A stretch of 64,000 bases of DNA, taken from positions 16,085 through 80,084 of the forward strand of contig UZAN01039464.1 in NCBI GenBank assembly GCA_900618425.1, written 5' to 3'. This DNA comes from Echinostoma caproni. Its lineage: Eukaryota; Platyhelminthes; Trematoda; Plagiorchiida; Echinostomatidae. Below are positions 37,701-50,440 of the stretch, piece after piece (within the stretch, counting starts at the first letter, position 1; every line of letters begins with the position of its first letter). A program made the translations under genes and the position numbers. Below the pieces are notes generated by a model. That model did no database searches, was not told where the DNA came from, and was given only the letters and a program-made list of their open reading frames with translations.

Positions 37701-40335
37701 TTCCCCGATACTCCACTGGTTTAACAGTTTTATATTGACAACGAATGAGGGTGTTCAGATCGAAAATAGCATGTAGCAGTATTTTTGGACCGCCAGTAGT
37801 GTGCAGTGTGTTAGGTCCCTGTCAGGACTATAAAACAAACTATATAAACAAATGAGTTCATATTTGAAGAGAAGATCTCCAGTCAATTGCTCCAGAAGAC
37901 AACTGAGGAGTAATTTCATCCATATAATAGAGAAAACGTACCAAGTGTCGTAAATTTCCTGTAGTTCATGAAATTGACGAATGTTTCATGATAATTTCCA
38001 CGCAAGATGCTCCATGCATGTTTGTTTGATCAGATGGTTAATGTGTGCTATAGTGTGGGTTTTGTGAGAACATGCGGTTGTACCGGTTTCTGAAAACATA
38101 TGATTATTAAGGCTGAATTCGTTTTACAAATGAAAAAAAGAACAGTTGAGTCGACGATGCATTTATTATATTACAGTGCAACAATGTTTCAACCAAATAT
38201 GGATTCTTTCATTTCGCTTGTGAGTTTCCCGATGTCACTATCATTTTTTTATAAAATGCACATGAATTATGCTTTGCATGATGCTCAAGTGCTAGTGAAT
38301 TCTTTCTCAAAAATTACGCAACTTCTAAGTTCATTCCGTTGAGTCTGTTTGATGAACGTCTCAGTTGCAAACTGAAAGCGTTTCGAGGAAGGTATCAAGT
38401 GGTAAATATACCCTGTTTGTTTCCGAATGGACTAATGTTTCTGCATAGCGAAAAATTCCATACACGAATTATGGTAGTACGTTTCTGATTTTCAGTCCTG
38501 CAAATGTCTTGTGTGAAATAAAATGTTTCGGAACAATCACGAGCATTTAGATAGAATAGCTCTCAATGCATATATATCGTCAATCGAAAGCGACGGGTTG
38601 ATTATATCTTATTGCTCGGGGTAGATATGCCAAACATTCAGATATTATAGACTAGTTTGAAGATGAGGGCAGTTTAATGCAGCAACAGCTTTACTCCATT
38701 GCGATGCAAGTGATTCTGCCGGAAACCGATGTTCAAAATTACCGTTTCAAATGCCCATGGAAAGGAACTGAAGGGCTTTATCTAGTTCGGGATAGTATTA
38801 TGATGGAATTATTCACCCAAAAAATGCTCCATGTTCACTTTCTTCAGGATTTAAGACATTCTTGAGGCCATTAGGAAACTTAATTGTACAAGGGGAGAGA
38901 TTTATGGTGGTAAACTGAAGTATTTTGCCTCAAAGCTACTAGAACTGAATCTGAAAGGTTGCTGGCTTTCAGTACTCAATTATATCTTCAGTGTATCATT
39001 AAATTATATTTTCACACGAGCAATAATCTGATCCGACTACATGTGGTAGGCATAATTACCCCCCCTTCCCAATTGAGTAAGTGATTACACTAAAATTAAT
39101 GGCTGTGTCCTTAAAGGGCAATTTGACGTGAATCGTAAAAGCAACACGTCTTATTTATTTTAAAATGTATACTGATGAGAAGAAGCTCGGTTTTCGGGCT
39201 TTGTTGTGTTCATACGGCATAGCTGAGATACCTTCGAGGTGTATTGAATGACATTCAAAGAAGTAATTTTCTATTCACTATACATTTCCACCTGATTCAG
39301 AGATGATAAAGAGCTGTAGTGGTTTACCTTAACGAATGCACGTGAAATTTAACCAGAGATGCGTCATCATCAAGGAGCATATTCACCGATAGCTGGAACG
39401 AAACAGCTCCCCCTTATAGGTTCACTACAGTCGGAACGTAAGAATTGATGTCTGGCGTTTACAGAATAACTCACAATTCATATTTCATGGGGGAAAATGG
39501 TTTAAAATAAAACTGGTGGAAGGTGTTCGCTTACATTGCATTTCAGATAAATAAACATTCTCGAAGTATGCAGGAAAATATACGCTTTGTTATTGCACAG
39601 CGATAGTAAGCCATATAAAGACCAAATAAATAACAATTTTTTTTATTTTTTGATCAAGTAGAAGATTTTCGGCCATTAGACTGGACGACTGGCAACGAAG
39701 GCGTACTTTGATATGACAGATTTCCAAGATTTCCCCTTTTTCTTAGTTGGCGATCATCGATCATGGGTACCACTTGTGAAAACACAGTTCTGCAGTTGTT
39801 ACCCATTGGCTTACATCTGGATGCGTAACTGATGAATATTGTTTTGAGAATCAGAATAAAAGCATTCTCCACACCATTTTAGTACTAGCCTCCTAAATCC
39901 CGGACAAACATCAGTCACGAAAATCATAGTCACAAAAGATCCCCCATTGGTTTCCAAACACAAGCGACATCACATAGAATCAAGGGCCAGGTAATGCAAT
40001 AATTTACCGGTCAGAAGCCACCCCTCGTTGAATAGATGGAAACGTAACAGTTTAGACATAATCGTGAAAACTTCACTTTAAGCATTGAAGCAGTCACTGC
40101 TGCCTCCACCGATGTATTCTGTGTTTCACAAGTCTGAATACTGATGCTGGATACAGATTGTATGTACGTTTTTCCTCACAGCTCCTCTCAACCCGTGTAT
40201 ACAGGTTGTCAAACTTGTGTTATATTTTATCCATTGATTCTGTTTGAATTTGCCTAGCTTTCTCGAATCTCATTCAAATATGGATATTTAATTCACAATC
40301 AATTCAACTTGTTGCTTTAACCCACACAAATCATG
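34730..40335. other. Long stretch without recognised genes
   Basis: Nothing assigned apart from a small repeat fragment at 37796-37835. The 121-codon frame at 36094-36459 plus is cysteine-containing but matches no family I know. TGGGATATATCCCA near 35915 is a 14-base palindrome. Confidence 0.5.
37796..37835 (-). repeat. Fragment of the hammerhead SINE linker
   Basis: On the minus strand AGTCCTGACAGGGAC and a nearby ACACACTGC match the segment between B box and hammerhead in the 2.3 kb SINE, but the sequence diverges where CTGACGA should begin. Very short. Confidence 0.35.
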
Positions 40336-40370
40336 TGGAAAATCGTTGATGTGCCATCAACGATTTTCCA
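40336..40370. repeat. Perfect 16-base-pair inverted repeat with 3-base loop
   Basis: Bases 40336-40351 are the exact complement of 40355-40370, separated by TGC. The flanking bases do not pair, so the structure is sharply bounded. Confidence 0.85.
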
Positions 40371-40919
40371 GTGAAGTTTATACCAGATGTTCTCAAAAAA
40401 CATTGTTTTGGAACAAAAAATCAAATTTGTCTGCGCCATCACACGAACTTTTGAAAATAAATTCTTCTCTGATGCATTATACTGCTTCCAAACGCCAAAT
40501 GATCAAAAGTATTTTAATGATTCTCCAAGTATTTGCTCGTGTTGATCAAGGACCTATTCACTGTGTCATCTTGGTATCTTAAGAAAATCAATGTGCCCCG
40601 AATTTCCAGAATCTTCACAAGCAAAGACATGTGGCTGTGTTTATTATTCCGTAACTGATAAAGGTCATCCACAGCACGCAGACTTCATTTTCGCAGGAGC
40701 TTTATCCTAAAAGATCTTTGTCTTTCGTCTTGTTACGGTTGCTAAGCGATAAATTTAGGTTCATCACACAAACGATTGATTGATAACGAGTTGAACTAAC
40801 AGTGCGCACAGGTGATGAACCTTTTATCTACATGTTGTGTCAACCAAAATAAAAACTAAATAAAATGCTTATCGCAGTATCCAGGCTTTTTAGTCTTTCA
40901 CTGTTTAGGTAAAATTGAC
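40371..40919. other. Unassigned sequence
   Basis: No recognisable feature; one 78-codon plus-strand frame overlaps the hairpin and is probably chance. Confidence 0.5.
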
Positions 40920-40924
40920 TTCAC

Positions 40925-41030
40925 ATATACCGGCGCCGATTCTCAAACGGAAAGTTTGTGGTTCAAGTCCCGTGCACAGAATACACTGGTGATGAACAGT
41001 AGCCCGAACGAAATAGCTGTGCTGTGGTTT
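40925..41030 (+). repeat. tRNA-derived repeat with hammerhead relic
   Basis: An exact Pol III B box, GGTTCAAGTCC, lies at 40960-40970. About 18 bases on, CACTG then GTGATGA (40984-40995) replaces CACTG-CTGATGA, so C3 became G. Stem II (40996-41009) no longer pairs, but GAAA survives at 41010-41013. It is followed by U-AGCU-GU and a G at the cleavage position (41021), which hammerheads do not cut. Promoter better kept than ribozyme. Confidence 0.6.
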
Positions 41031-41750
41031 ATCTTGCCCTCAGAAACGGATATCAGCCGCATCTACCGGTCATTGTATTTGTAAATCAAGTGAGTAACTA
41101 TTTGTTTCCAAACAAACTACCAAGCTCGGCGAACAGGCGAAATGGAATTCAGTTTATCCGAGCTACGAGAACCGATTTTCAATACTTTATCAATCATTTG
41201 GATTTCTCAAGTAGCTGGAGGGTTTGGAGTGGGTTCGCATTACCAGTTCGTTACGGTCACACCGTTCAGTTTTGTAGTCATCAGTATATGAATGAATAAT
41301 CCTCAATCAGGCATGCGGTAGGTGGAAGCTAATCACAACTTTGATGGCAAACGGCTTTTGAAATATAGGTTTGGTGATGGGCGGCATACGTTACATGAAC
41401 TGGAATGTCGATTGGTTGTTCGTTTCGTGGCCTGTGTCCTCCAGGTATTCGAGAGTGGAACAACACCGGCCCTTCTGTTTCTTAGCCGAAGAGAATAACG
41501 CTCTTTACTCCTTTGGTACCATTGTTTCATCATTCGCCCAATACAGCTAGCACTAAGTACGCAACAACACAAAAAATATCAAAAGTTGAAAGGTGAAACA
41601 CAAAATATTTTGTTTTCTCAGTTACCTACCATTTTCCATTTTAGCTTTTTCACCTTAGTTGACCCTTGTTCTGTATTTCAATCCAAATGCCCCTGTGATT
41701 GTTCTTCTTATCATTGTTGTGTTATTGTCACCATGTTTGTCTACAAGCCG
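41031..41750. other. Unassigned sequence
   Basis: Two mid-sized frames on opposite strands (41024-41299 plus, 41333-41572 minus) without recognisable motifs. Confidence 0.45.
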
Positions 41751-41776
41751 ATTATATATATATATATATATATACG
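41751..41776 (+). repeat. (TA)n microsatellite
   Basis: About twelve uninterrupted TA units. Confidence 0.9.
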
Positions 41777-42420
41777 CAAATAAACGAGTAGACAATTACT
41801 GATGTTACTAATTATAGATAGCTACGTAACCTTCTTTGAAGTTTTGAAGTTCTGCAACTGAATACAACACACGAGCTTAAGTCAATGTTTTGCGCGTTGT
41901 TTGCGCTAGATGTCTGTTGACAAGAGCTCAAGTAACTCTACTGCATGTCGAGAGCATATTAAATTCCTTTTTCGGATGGTGGTGATTGGGATCAAATTTT
42001 GGTCCACATTTAGCTCACACTAACAATTTTCCTGAGGACATTTTCAGCCTTCTTAAATCCATTGCCTTCGCCCCTAAATACATTTCTTTGCTCTCAAGGT
42101 AGAGTATTATACAGAATTATTTTTTATTGAGTGGTCTATGAATGACTAGACCACATTTACCTTACACACATTTCACTGTCCCATTGGCGCATCCAGTGTG
42201 CTTAGCTGGTAATGATTTAATAATTTATTCTTATAATTGTACTTCTGATATGAAGTCAGTAACACAAATTTCGTTGGCATTCGAAAACGTTCATTCAGAA
42301 ACCTGAAAATCGACAGTAGTGTCCAGTTTGCTGTGATTAGGCGCGTGTAACTTACAAGCGCTAAACCATGAATATCACGGTGATTCTTCGAGGTTAAATT
42401 TTCGCGAAGCGATTCCCTAT
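41777..42420. other. Unassigned sequence
   Basis: Nothing recognised. Confidence 0.5.
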
Positions 42421-42595
42421 ACATGGTGGTGGCCAAGTGGCTAGGTCACCAACTTGTGACCTGGGAGTCCTGGGTTCGAACCGCTCCACCGCCATCCGTC
42501 TTCTCAGGCAGCCTTTATATGGCTGCAGCCCCCCTTCCTGAATGTTGCCTGTACATTTGTATTTTCAATAAATAAAAGAGGAACTAAAAGACAGA
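42421..42595 (+). repeat. tRNA-derived SINE (family A), copy 2, best preserved
   Basis: The A-box region is TGGCCAAGTGGCTAGG. A perfect anticodon-arm-like hairpin, GGTCAC/GTGACC, sits at 42444-42461. The B box is GGTTCGAACCG (42473-42483). The body contains GCAGCC-TTTATAT-GGCTGC, another perfect six-base hairpin. It then shows the family tail: CCCCCCTTCCTGAA, TGTACATTTGTAT, TTTCAATAAATAAA (to about 42575). A short CA-rich stretch follows. The two intact hairpins and clean promoter boxes suggest it is the youngest of the three copies. Confidence 0.82.
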
Positions 42596-44770
42596 CACAC
42601 ACAAATAACCTCTAGTTACCTAAATGTATTTTATTTGAGGTGGAAATAAATACAAAATCAAATGAACTGTCTAATGTTTGATTACTCTGTACTCTGTCTC
42701 ATACTGTTCCAGCTGAGGTCCTGCGTGATGCGACTTCCAGGAAGGTTAGGGAGGGAAATTCCGCTCGTACAAATACTTTAAACATATCTATCTATTCCGC
42801 CTTACCATGCTTACCATGACTTGGTTTGCACGCGTCCACCTGATGCATGATGATTGTGTAAGGCCAGGTTTACACCAAAATTGATTCTGTCCACCGTCAC
42901 ACAGGAGAACAACGTTCTTACTTCACGGAACGTGAAGCGATGCGGAAATAGCAGCACGGGAGTAAAAGGGTATTAGAACATTGATGCAAACACTGGAAAC
43001 ATTAAATAGGTTGATAGAGTGGTGAAGGATCAAACGTCAGTCTGATTGGAATATTTCGTTAATACAGCATATCGAAGCTCGTTTGAAAATTTGAGAGTTT
43101 TACGATATTTCTCATTCTCAAATGCCCTCTAGTCCTGCCAGCACATAGTCCCATATTGAACTCTGTATACTTTCCAGTTGAAAGCAAATGTTTCTCATAC
43201 CCTGACATAAACGAATAATTTATTTTCCGAAAATTGAGATAATATCATAAATTGACAGTTTCTGATTTCACTTTCAACTAAAATGAGGGCCGTTTATTTT
43301 ATCATTATAAAGTGATCAATGAATTGGGTTTCCATTTAAATGTGGTGATGAAAATCAAATCATGAATAATAAAATATTCTGTTTAGTTTCCGGAGTTCTT
43401 TCATATCCCTAAGCATTCCACACCATGTTGGCCATAATCTACACGGCGTGTATGACGAAAGTTAAAAATAATTTTCAAAGTGTTTTACGGATGAGTTTTA
43501 ACTAATAAACTGGAAATTAACTTGCCGTCGTATTGTTCATTCTTCACAATAACGCTATTGTAACTGATAAATATTTGGTATACAATCTGTGATAGTATTT
43601 ATGTGACAAACCACGTCAACTTCCAACCGCCGCATCCGTTTTCTTTTGGTTTTGAGATTTTGAGGCCGTTACATTATTGATCTGGCGATGAATTTGATAA
43701 GAACAACAGATTAAATCTGATGGGTTGAAAAATGGAAACCACCTGGATGGTTGAGGCAAGCTCCCAAGTGTATTTTCATATCCTTGGCAGAAAACGCCAG
43801 ACTGAGTAGTTGCTTTCAGTTGATAACACCATCGCCTGCTCCATCGTTGCGTAATTTGGACTCATCTGATTGATGATTGATGTATTTTGAATTTCGGACA
43901 CATATAACCAAACTGAAATGCATCCATATCGAAGGGAAAGACAGCTTCTATTATGCTGTTTGTTTGCTGGTGTGCGCGGGTGTGAATCGGCCTTGTTCAT
44001 CCAATCAGTTCGCTTTTCAAGTTTCGTCATAATGATCGATTTTGTGTGTGCCCATCGACAGATTGTTCGTGTTTGCATCAATTCCGGTTTTGTTCCTCAG
44101 TTGGCCTTGGGTTATAATCAGTATCTTGGTCTAAATAATCTCATCATAAAGAAAGCTTCAGCAACAGTTGATGGTATTTCACGACCTTCCCACAATGTTT
44201 GCGCAACGGCAATAAAATATCGGCAGACATAGGAATATGGGAATTTTTTGCTCATCATATCGTCGAAGAATCATCAGTGTTGAGCTTGTGATGTATTTCA
44301 TCCAGAAGCAGTTAGGCTGTATCAGTGTACGAATACCTAGGACAACAGCCAGATATTTAACCCATAGACTAACCAAATTAAAAAAGGACATAGTTTTAAC
44401 AACGTTCACCTGGTACAAACAAGTCTTTGGTATAATATATTTTTATAAAGAGTGAACAGGAAAGCTAAGGTGCTTGATTTTTGCTGCGTCTCAACTGATT
44501 CACCGTGACAAAAAATAGCAGGTTATGTCGTTGAACAATATACCAGTTACACATGAATACGGCAGTGCCAAATAACCACACTTTTTCATCACTTTCATGG
44601 GAATTTTAGTGTAACTGAAAGTTCCGTAGTACACAGCCCAGGCACCCAGCTTCTAAACTCAACCGACTCCGTGAACCAAGGCAGTCTGAGGGTAGGGTTA
44701 GCATGAATGACCCTTGCCGGGTCAGGATAATGATTTGTCATCAACAGCAATATGCGTCACAGTCCCTCGC
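42596..44770. other. Unassigned sequence
   Basis: No gene recognised. Overlapping 101- and 104-codon frames on opposite strands near 43776-44232 carry no known motif. Confidence 0.5.
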
Positions 44771-44774
44771 GTCG

Positions 44775-44945
44775 TGATAGCTCAATCGGGTAAATGTTGG
44801 ACCGAAGAGGTGAATTCCCCCACCCCAGCCCCCATTTTGTTTGATCCTGGATATCGGTTGGACACGTTTTCGGTTCAGTGATTGGTGTTATCGTGCACCT
44901 GTTGGTGATTTCCCTTCATTAAGACCGAAGGACTACATGTAGCGA
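44775..44945 (+). repeat. Possible old tRNA-derived hammerhead repeat
   Basis: TAGCTCAATCGGG (44778-44790) is a good A-box match. A partial B box, GGTTCAGTGAT, is at about 44874. At 44896-44935 the order CTGTTGGTGA, then TTTCCC, a loop, then AAGACCGAAGG mimics CTGATGA, stem II and GAAA with several mismatches. Taken alone each is weak; together the order fits the family. Confidence 0.3.
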
Positions 44946-45655
44946 GATGGAAACGTTTCCTTTAATCTCATTATTTGTCAATGTAAAACAAGAACACATA
45001 TATAAACATATATAACAAACTCAGTTGGTAGATTCTGGTTACCGGACGCGTTCAGATAAGCATGGGCCATTAAAATTAAAAAGAAAAGTTTGAATAGCCC
45101 CACAGTATACACTGAGAACAACAAATTCTATCGAACAAGCTGGTTTTCAATTATTCTTAATCCCGTCGATACACAACATTACATTACCGGTCTCGTGATG
45201 AAATCAACTTCTAGTAGTCGTTTATGTGATGTGATTTCATTTTCCAAAACAATATGATAAATTGGCATGAATACAAATCACTCGCTACGAGTTTGTTCGC
45301 TATTCGGTTGCGTTGTTTGAAAATTAGTTATCAATTTAAGGAGGGTGAATGGCAGCTTGCACTGTCACTGGTTCAACTTTGGCTTAGAACTTGTGTACGT
45401 GAATGAAATTGATCACAGCATTAAGGGTTTAAGTTGTTGCATATGTTTTGGGGGAAATGAATTGGACCAAGAACAATTAGGTGTTTGCAAAACTTCCTCA
45501 GTAATCGGGTGAGGGAGGACTGTGAATCCGAATCTTCACTGTTTCGACCGTGGTAACGGTGTGATGCTTCGCGATGCTCCCGATTGATAACATCGAATCT
45601 TGTCGATGGGCCAAAATGCGTTCCCTCTCACCCCCATTGATTTGTAATTTTCTAA

Positions 45656-45883
45656 TTGTCCTCGATCTCAACCAAGCCAGCTAGTTTTGACGAATGCGAT
45701 CAGATAAGTGTCTGGTCGTGCAATCACTGTACCCCTGTTCTACAGGACGAGGCGAGTGAGTATGCACAGAAAAGGATCGCCGATTCTGGCACGCTAAATT
45801 CCAAACAAAAACAGTTTTTACTTCTGCACCGTCGAATCTTTTTGGATAATTCCTCTTTGCGTTACACTGTTTCGCAAGGTTGA
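45656..45883 (+). CDS. Candidate internal exon (weak)
   Basis: A 75-codon open frame with protein-like composition: WSCNHCTP (two cysteines spaced like a zinc knuckle), then EYAQKRIADS and KQKQFLLLHRRIF. A pyrimidine-leaning tract and AG (about 45678) precede the densest part, and GCAAG followed by GTTGAC near 45877 could serve as a donor. The frame has no ATG in the window part considered, so it would be an internal exon. I do not recognise the protein and found no neighbouring exon. Confidence 0.22.
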   Translation: MSSISTKPASFDECDQISVWSCNHCTPVLQDEASEYAQKRIADSGTLNSKQKQFLLLHRRIFLDNSSLRYTVSQG

Positions 45884-48800
45884 CGAAAATTTGCCGCCCT
45901 CCTAACGGCCCCGATTCCTTAGGTTTACCGTTATGCTGTCTGCACTAATTTGGCATTAAACCGTTCCGGGTAGCCGTTTGGATAAAACAACACCGTAAGA
46001 AGTGAAATTCAATACCAAGTGTCTGAGACGAATATTTTCGTGGCTCTATTCACCAAATATCATATTAGATTTAGCTTTCTTTAAAATGAGATAAAACTGA
46101 GAATGTGAACACAAGTTTCGTGCCGTCCTGTTTTCAAATGCATGGATAACTCCCTGTAACTAGCACTGGGAGGACACGTCTAGATACCTTGGAATTTGTT
46201 TGAAATTCACTTGGAACCGATTTGTGTGCATAGTTGCACCTACCACACAAAGTAAATCGTCAGCTTATCGCTTGTATGGGGTGTACTGTTTTATATGCAG
46301 AGGACTTATGATATTGGTTTTTCAAGTGTGTCCATGCAAATACCAATAGAAGATGGTCCAAAAGGTGAGCCAATTGAAATTCCAATCTTCTAACGGCGTA
46401 TTTCGACAAAAAATCGTACCCGAATGTTATGCGTTACTACAAATAGTGGTTGCTTCAATGCATTCAATAGGATGCCCAAATTGATCTTGTTTGGCTAGAT
46501 AAATCAGCAAATTCAGTCAATGGTCTAATTCAAGGGTGCGTTTTGAACCGTGAAATAGCTCAAAGTGACAGTATCGGTTACCTTGAGATTTAGGTCCATC
46601 AAGGTTGTTAAGAAGACGAAGGGTGTAGTGGTAAATAACGTATGGAAAATGAACCCCCTTAATGGCACTGGTAAACTGGGTAACCGCTTCGCAACTGCTT
46701 GCTGCGGTGAGTTACACTCAACCAGAATTACCTTCATAAGTTCCTTCAAGTGCTTTTGGTAGGGGCATTATCTTGAAACCGTTTTGCCCGTTGGTGATAT
46801 CTGCTCGGTTATTCCAATTTGATTGAACTACCTAAATTGTGTAAAACTTGATGTTTTATCTGAATCATTCCATACTTTAAGTTGAGGTATTTGTAAATAT
46901 AGTCTTGCTTTGAATTATTGTCCTAATGTTTTCTGTATAATCAATTGTTTTTATAACCACTGAACCCGAACATTTATATTGCTTTTGATAACGTGGATTT
47001 TCTATTGACCTGCAACTCTTTGAGACGATTCAAATGCTTCAACGTCAGTACCCCTTTCGGTGGTAACATGATTTCTCTAGTGTGTATTCAAGTTTCTCCT
47101 AAACGAGAGAAGAAAATTGCACCAATCCAGATAACTGATGCAATAAACTCTTACCTAAACCTTAAGATCTACCTGATGAATTTTGATGCTAAAAAGTTAG
47201 TCCCAAGGATAACGGATTAAGTAAATTTATATTTATGCTTAGAGGTGATCAGTTCTGGACAAATCGCTTCTAGTCCGAAGGCAAAAAACCAATACTGACA
47301 TATTTTCCCACAACCCCCAAGTTTGTTGTCTACTACTGATTGGACGTGTACAAAAGATTTCTTCTTCTAATCTTATACAGTCAACAGGGCCGAAAAAACG
47401 TAGGAGTTCATAGTATTACGCTCCCTTTCGGGTACACTTCTTGGTACGGTATCTCATTTCTTTGGCGCTTAGAAACTGACAGATACTGTGATTATATTTA
47501 CGCGATTTATTATTAGGGATATTCCAAATTAGATACATATTCATTAGGAAAGTGGAAACGATAATTTGCCACAGCTAACCTCACAGGATACAAGTGATTC
47601 CTTGGCTTGTGTTCATTTTCAGTTCAATGGTTACAACTAATAACCGTGCACGCTCTTCAGCCGACTTTGGTTACTGTCTCATGAAAACTGGATCAGTTGG
47701 CAAAGGAAAGCTCGAAATGTTCAAATCGCTGTCCGAGTGAACATATTTGAATAATCGCCTCCTCATATTGACAAAAAAATTAATTAATTGATATGATTAA
47801 TATAAGTGAAACCAACCTTGTTCACCACGCGTTGTTTTTATTATTGCTATTTTTGTTCCTATTCAAACGATTAAAATGTAAATCTTTTGTCTCTCCGGAG
47901 CATAGTAAAACGTGGATTTCTGCTAAGCAACCTCCTATTTAACTGCCCGGAATGTCTGTCCGCCATCTGTTTGGTCGGTATACATTGAGGATTGGTGAAT
48001 AAAGCAGCTGCCAGTTGCACAATATTACCAACATTATTAGTGGGTCCAAGGTAGATAACGATATCATACGTGTTTCCAAAAGTTAACTTTTAATTTGTGT
48101 TCTCTTAATTGGGTGAAGTGCATCGTATAAGGATAACGATAAAAGTGCTTATAACCGGATTCATAACATGCAAATCTATATTAGTTAAACATTTTATTTT
48201 GTTATATATTTTTATACTCATGTGTGAACATTGTCTATCTTCACCATAATCTAGTTACTGACAATCATGTGATTTCTCCAGATCTTCATTTAAATAGGCT
48301 CGGGTTTGGTGAACAGGACTTTAATCCTTGTGGGGAATGTAATTTAAGACCTGATTGTATTGTATTATTATTTTGTGTTCATTTAGCTGAGCCTTTTCTT
48401 TGGTAAAAAATCTGTTCACAATTCCACGGTGAAAGAGATATTGAAAGGGTGATGCTAGTAATAAAAGAGGACAAACGTGATTGCAAATTGGTAAATGGAC
48501 AATGTACAACAGCCTTCTCCTTTTCAATGGAATGAGTGGTTAATCGGATTTTACGGGAAAACAAAATAAAAGCAAGCAAGGGATGTTGAATATTAAAAAC
48601 TAAGTCTGTTTCAGCTGTGTTAAAGGCCAACATAGTGATCGGGATTGAACAGATAACTGGCTGTTTTACACACGAAATTCTAACCGAAGATATATGGTCA
48701 CACAGTTTAATATTTTAGCAGATTCGAGGGAATAAGTGAAACACATCCGGAAGTTTCAAACCAATGGTTGAAAGTGGTGATATTCTGTTGAAGGGACAAT

Positions 48801-50440
48801 TGCAGAAGAACAGAAAGTAACGTCAAAAGAACAGTGAATGTAGAAACAAAAGACAAGCTGAGGGGTTTACCACCACCTGTTTGTGCTTTTGTAAATCTCG
48901 GAGGAAAATGTGTATGGACGTCCAAAACACGGGTTTGCATATTGAAAAATTGCAGTTATTCTCAAATATTAGAGAAGTACCTATTGTGCTTAAGGGTAAC
49001 GAACAGATAACAAATATTCATTGGGAGTTCTTTGTTCGCGAAAGAAATTATTACACTTGAAACACCTTGAAGCGTTTATAGTGCAACCAGATTGAGTTTA
49101 AAATGATTGCTTTTGTAATAAGCTCATAGAAAATGATATCAGATAGAACACCATTGATATTCTATGATATTGATAGCTTATTTACAAATCCTCTTTTAGT
49201 AAGCTACTGCTGAATGTTGAAAATGAGTGTGAATAAGCAAACAACTCAGTTCTTGATTTACAACAAAATTGGTCTGCTGGACACAATTAAATGATCACAA
49301 ACATCAACGTTTCAAACAATATTACAGGTGAACAAATTCAAACAGTTTTGAGCGAATAAAAAGTGTGCTACACTGCATACAGATGACTCTTCTTTGTCAT
49401 ATCTATTGATCGTAATTGAAAGTTACTACCAAAGTGCTGCCCTTAACCCGGCGATGAGCTTATGTGCCAATGACAGATGTATTCAACAAGCAGAAAGCAT
49501 AAAAAGATTGTCATTTTTCACAAAGCACAAGGGACGCCATCGGAAACTCTGTGACACCTTGAACAACAGTTGGCGTTAAAAGCAAAACTTTGAGGTGTAA
49601 ACCAATTCACCATTGTTTTCTCATAAATTTTGTTATGCATAGTCAGTTTGGCGAGGCGTTTTCAGATGGAAAATAATTACCTTCAGTGAACTTTTGGACT
49701 CTATTTGAGTGCAATGTTTGAATGAAATGCTGCCATCTCAATCGCCTTATTGCAGTTCAGTTGCAATACACGAGATATACTAATTCTTGAATGTGATTGG
49801 TCAGGATTTCTGAATGATATCTTTCAACCAGACTAAACCGGAACAGCGTATTTTTATTGGTTCTTTCCCCTGTATAAATTGCAGCTGTCGCATTTAGCCG
49901 AGAGCCATTTGTTCAGCATGAAACTGTCCACCAATTGAACTGATTGATTAGTTGATGCTTACTAAATCAGAGTTTTGGATTGATAACGAAAAACAAGAAA
50001 TATCTGTTTATTGCAGAACTACGGACTTTCGTTAGTTGGGCATGCTGCTACACACTTCGACCGTCCTATTCATTATAAGTGAGTGTTTAAATTCTAAATT
50101 TACCGTTTCACTGTTTTCGTTATCTAATCACCGTATTACAACGTGATTTGAACTTCATACGCATATTGAATTCACATTTTATAATCAATAAAAACTATCA
50201 TCATTTTTTTAAAAATTGTTTGCAATTACACTTCTAAACCTTTTTTCATTCTTTAATTTCTATTTATGATCTCATTGTCCCCCTTAGAGGTATACAGGCC
50301 CCCATTTCACTTTTACTTTAATATATAAAACCTTTTTGAACAACTTAGTTACTTTTTTTATTGCTAAAACCACTAGTATTACAGATGACGTTTGTTTTGA
50401 ATTTTGAACCAGATTTTTATTCTTCACAGACAACTAAGAA
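45884..50440. other. Long stretch without recognised genes
   Basis: Nothing assigned. The longest frames are 84 codons or fewer, on both strands, without motifs. Confidence 0.5.

Noticed and set aside
39169..39200. ACTGATGAGAAGAAGCTC as a hammerhead start
   Set aside because: No GAAA or stem III follows.
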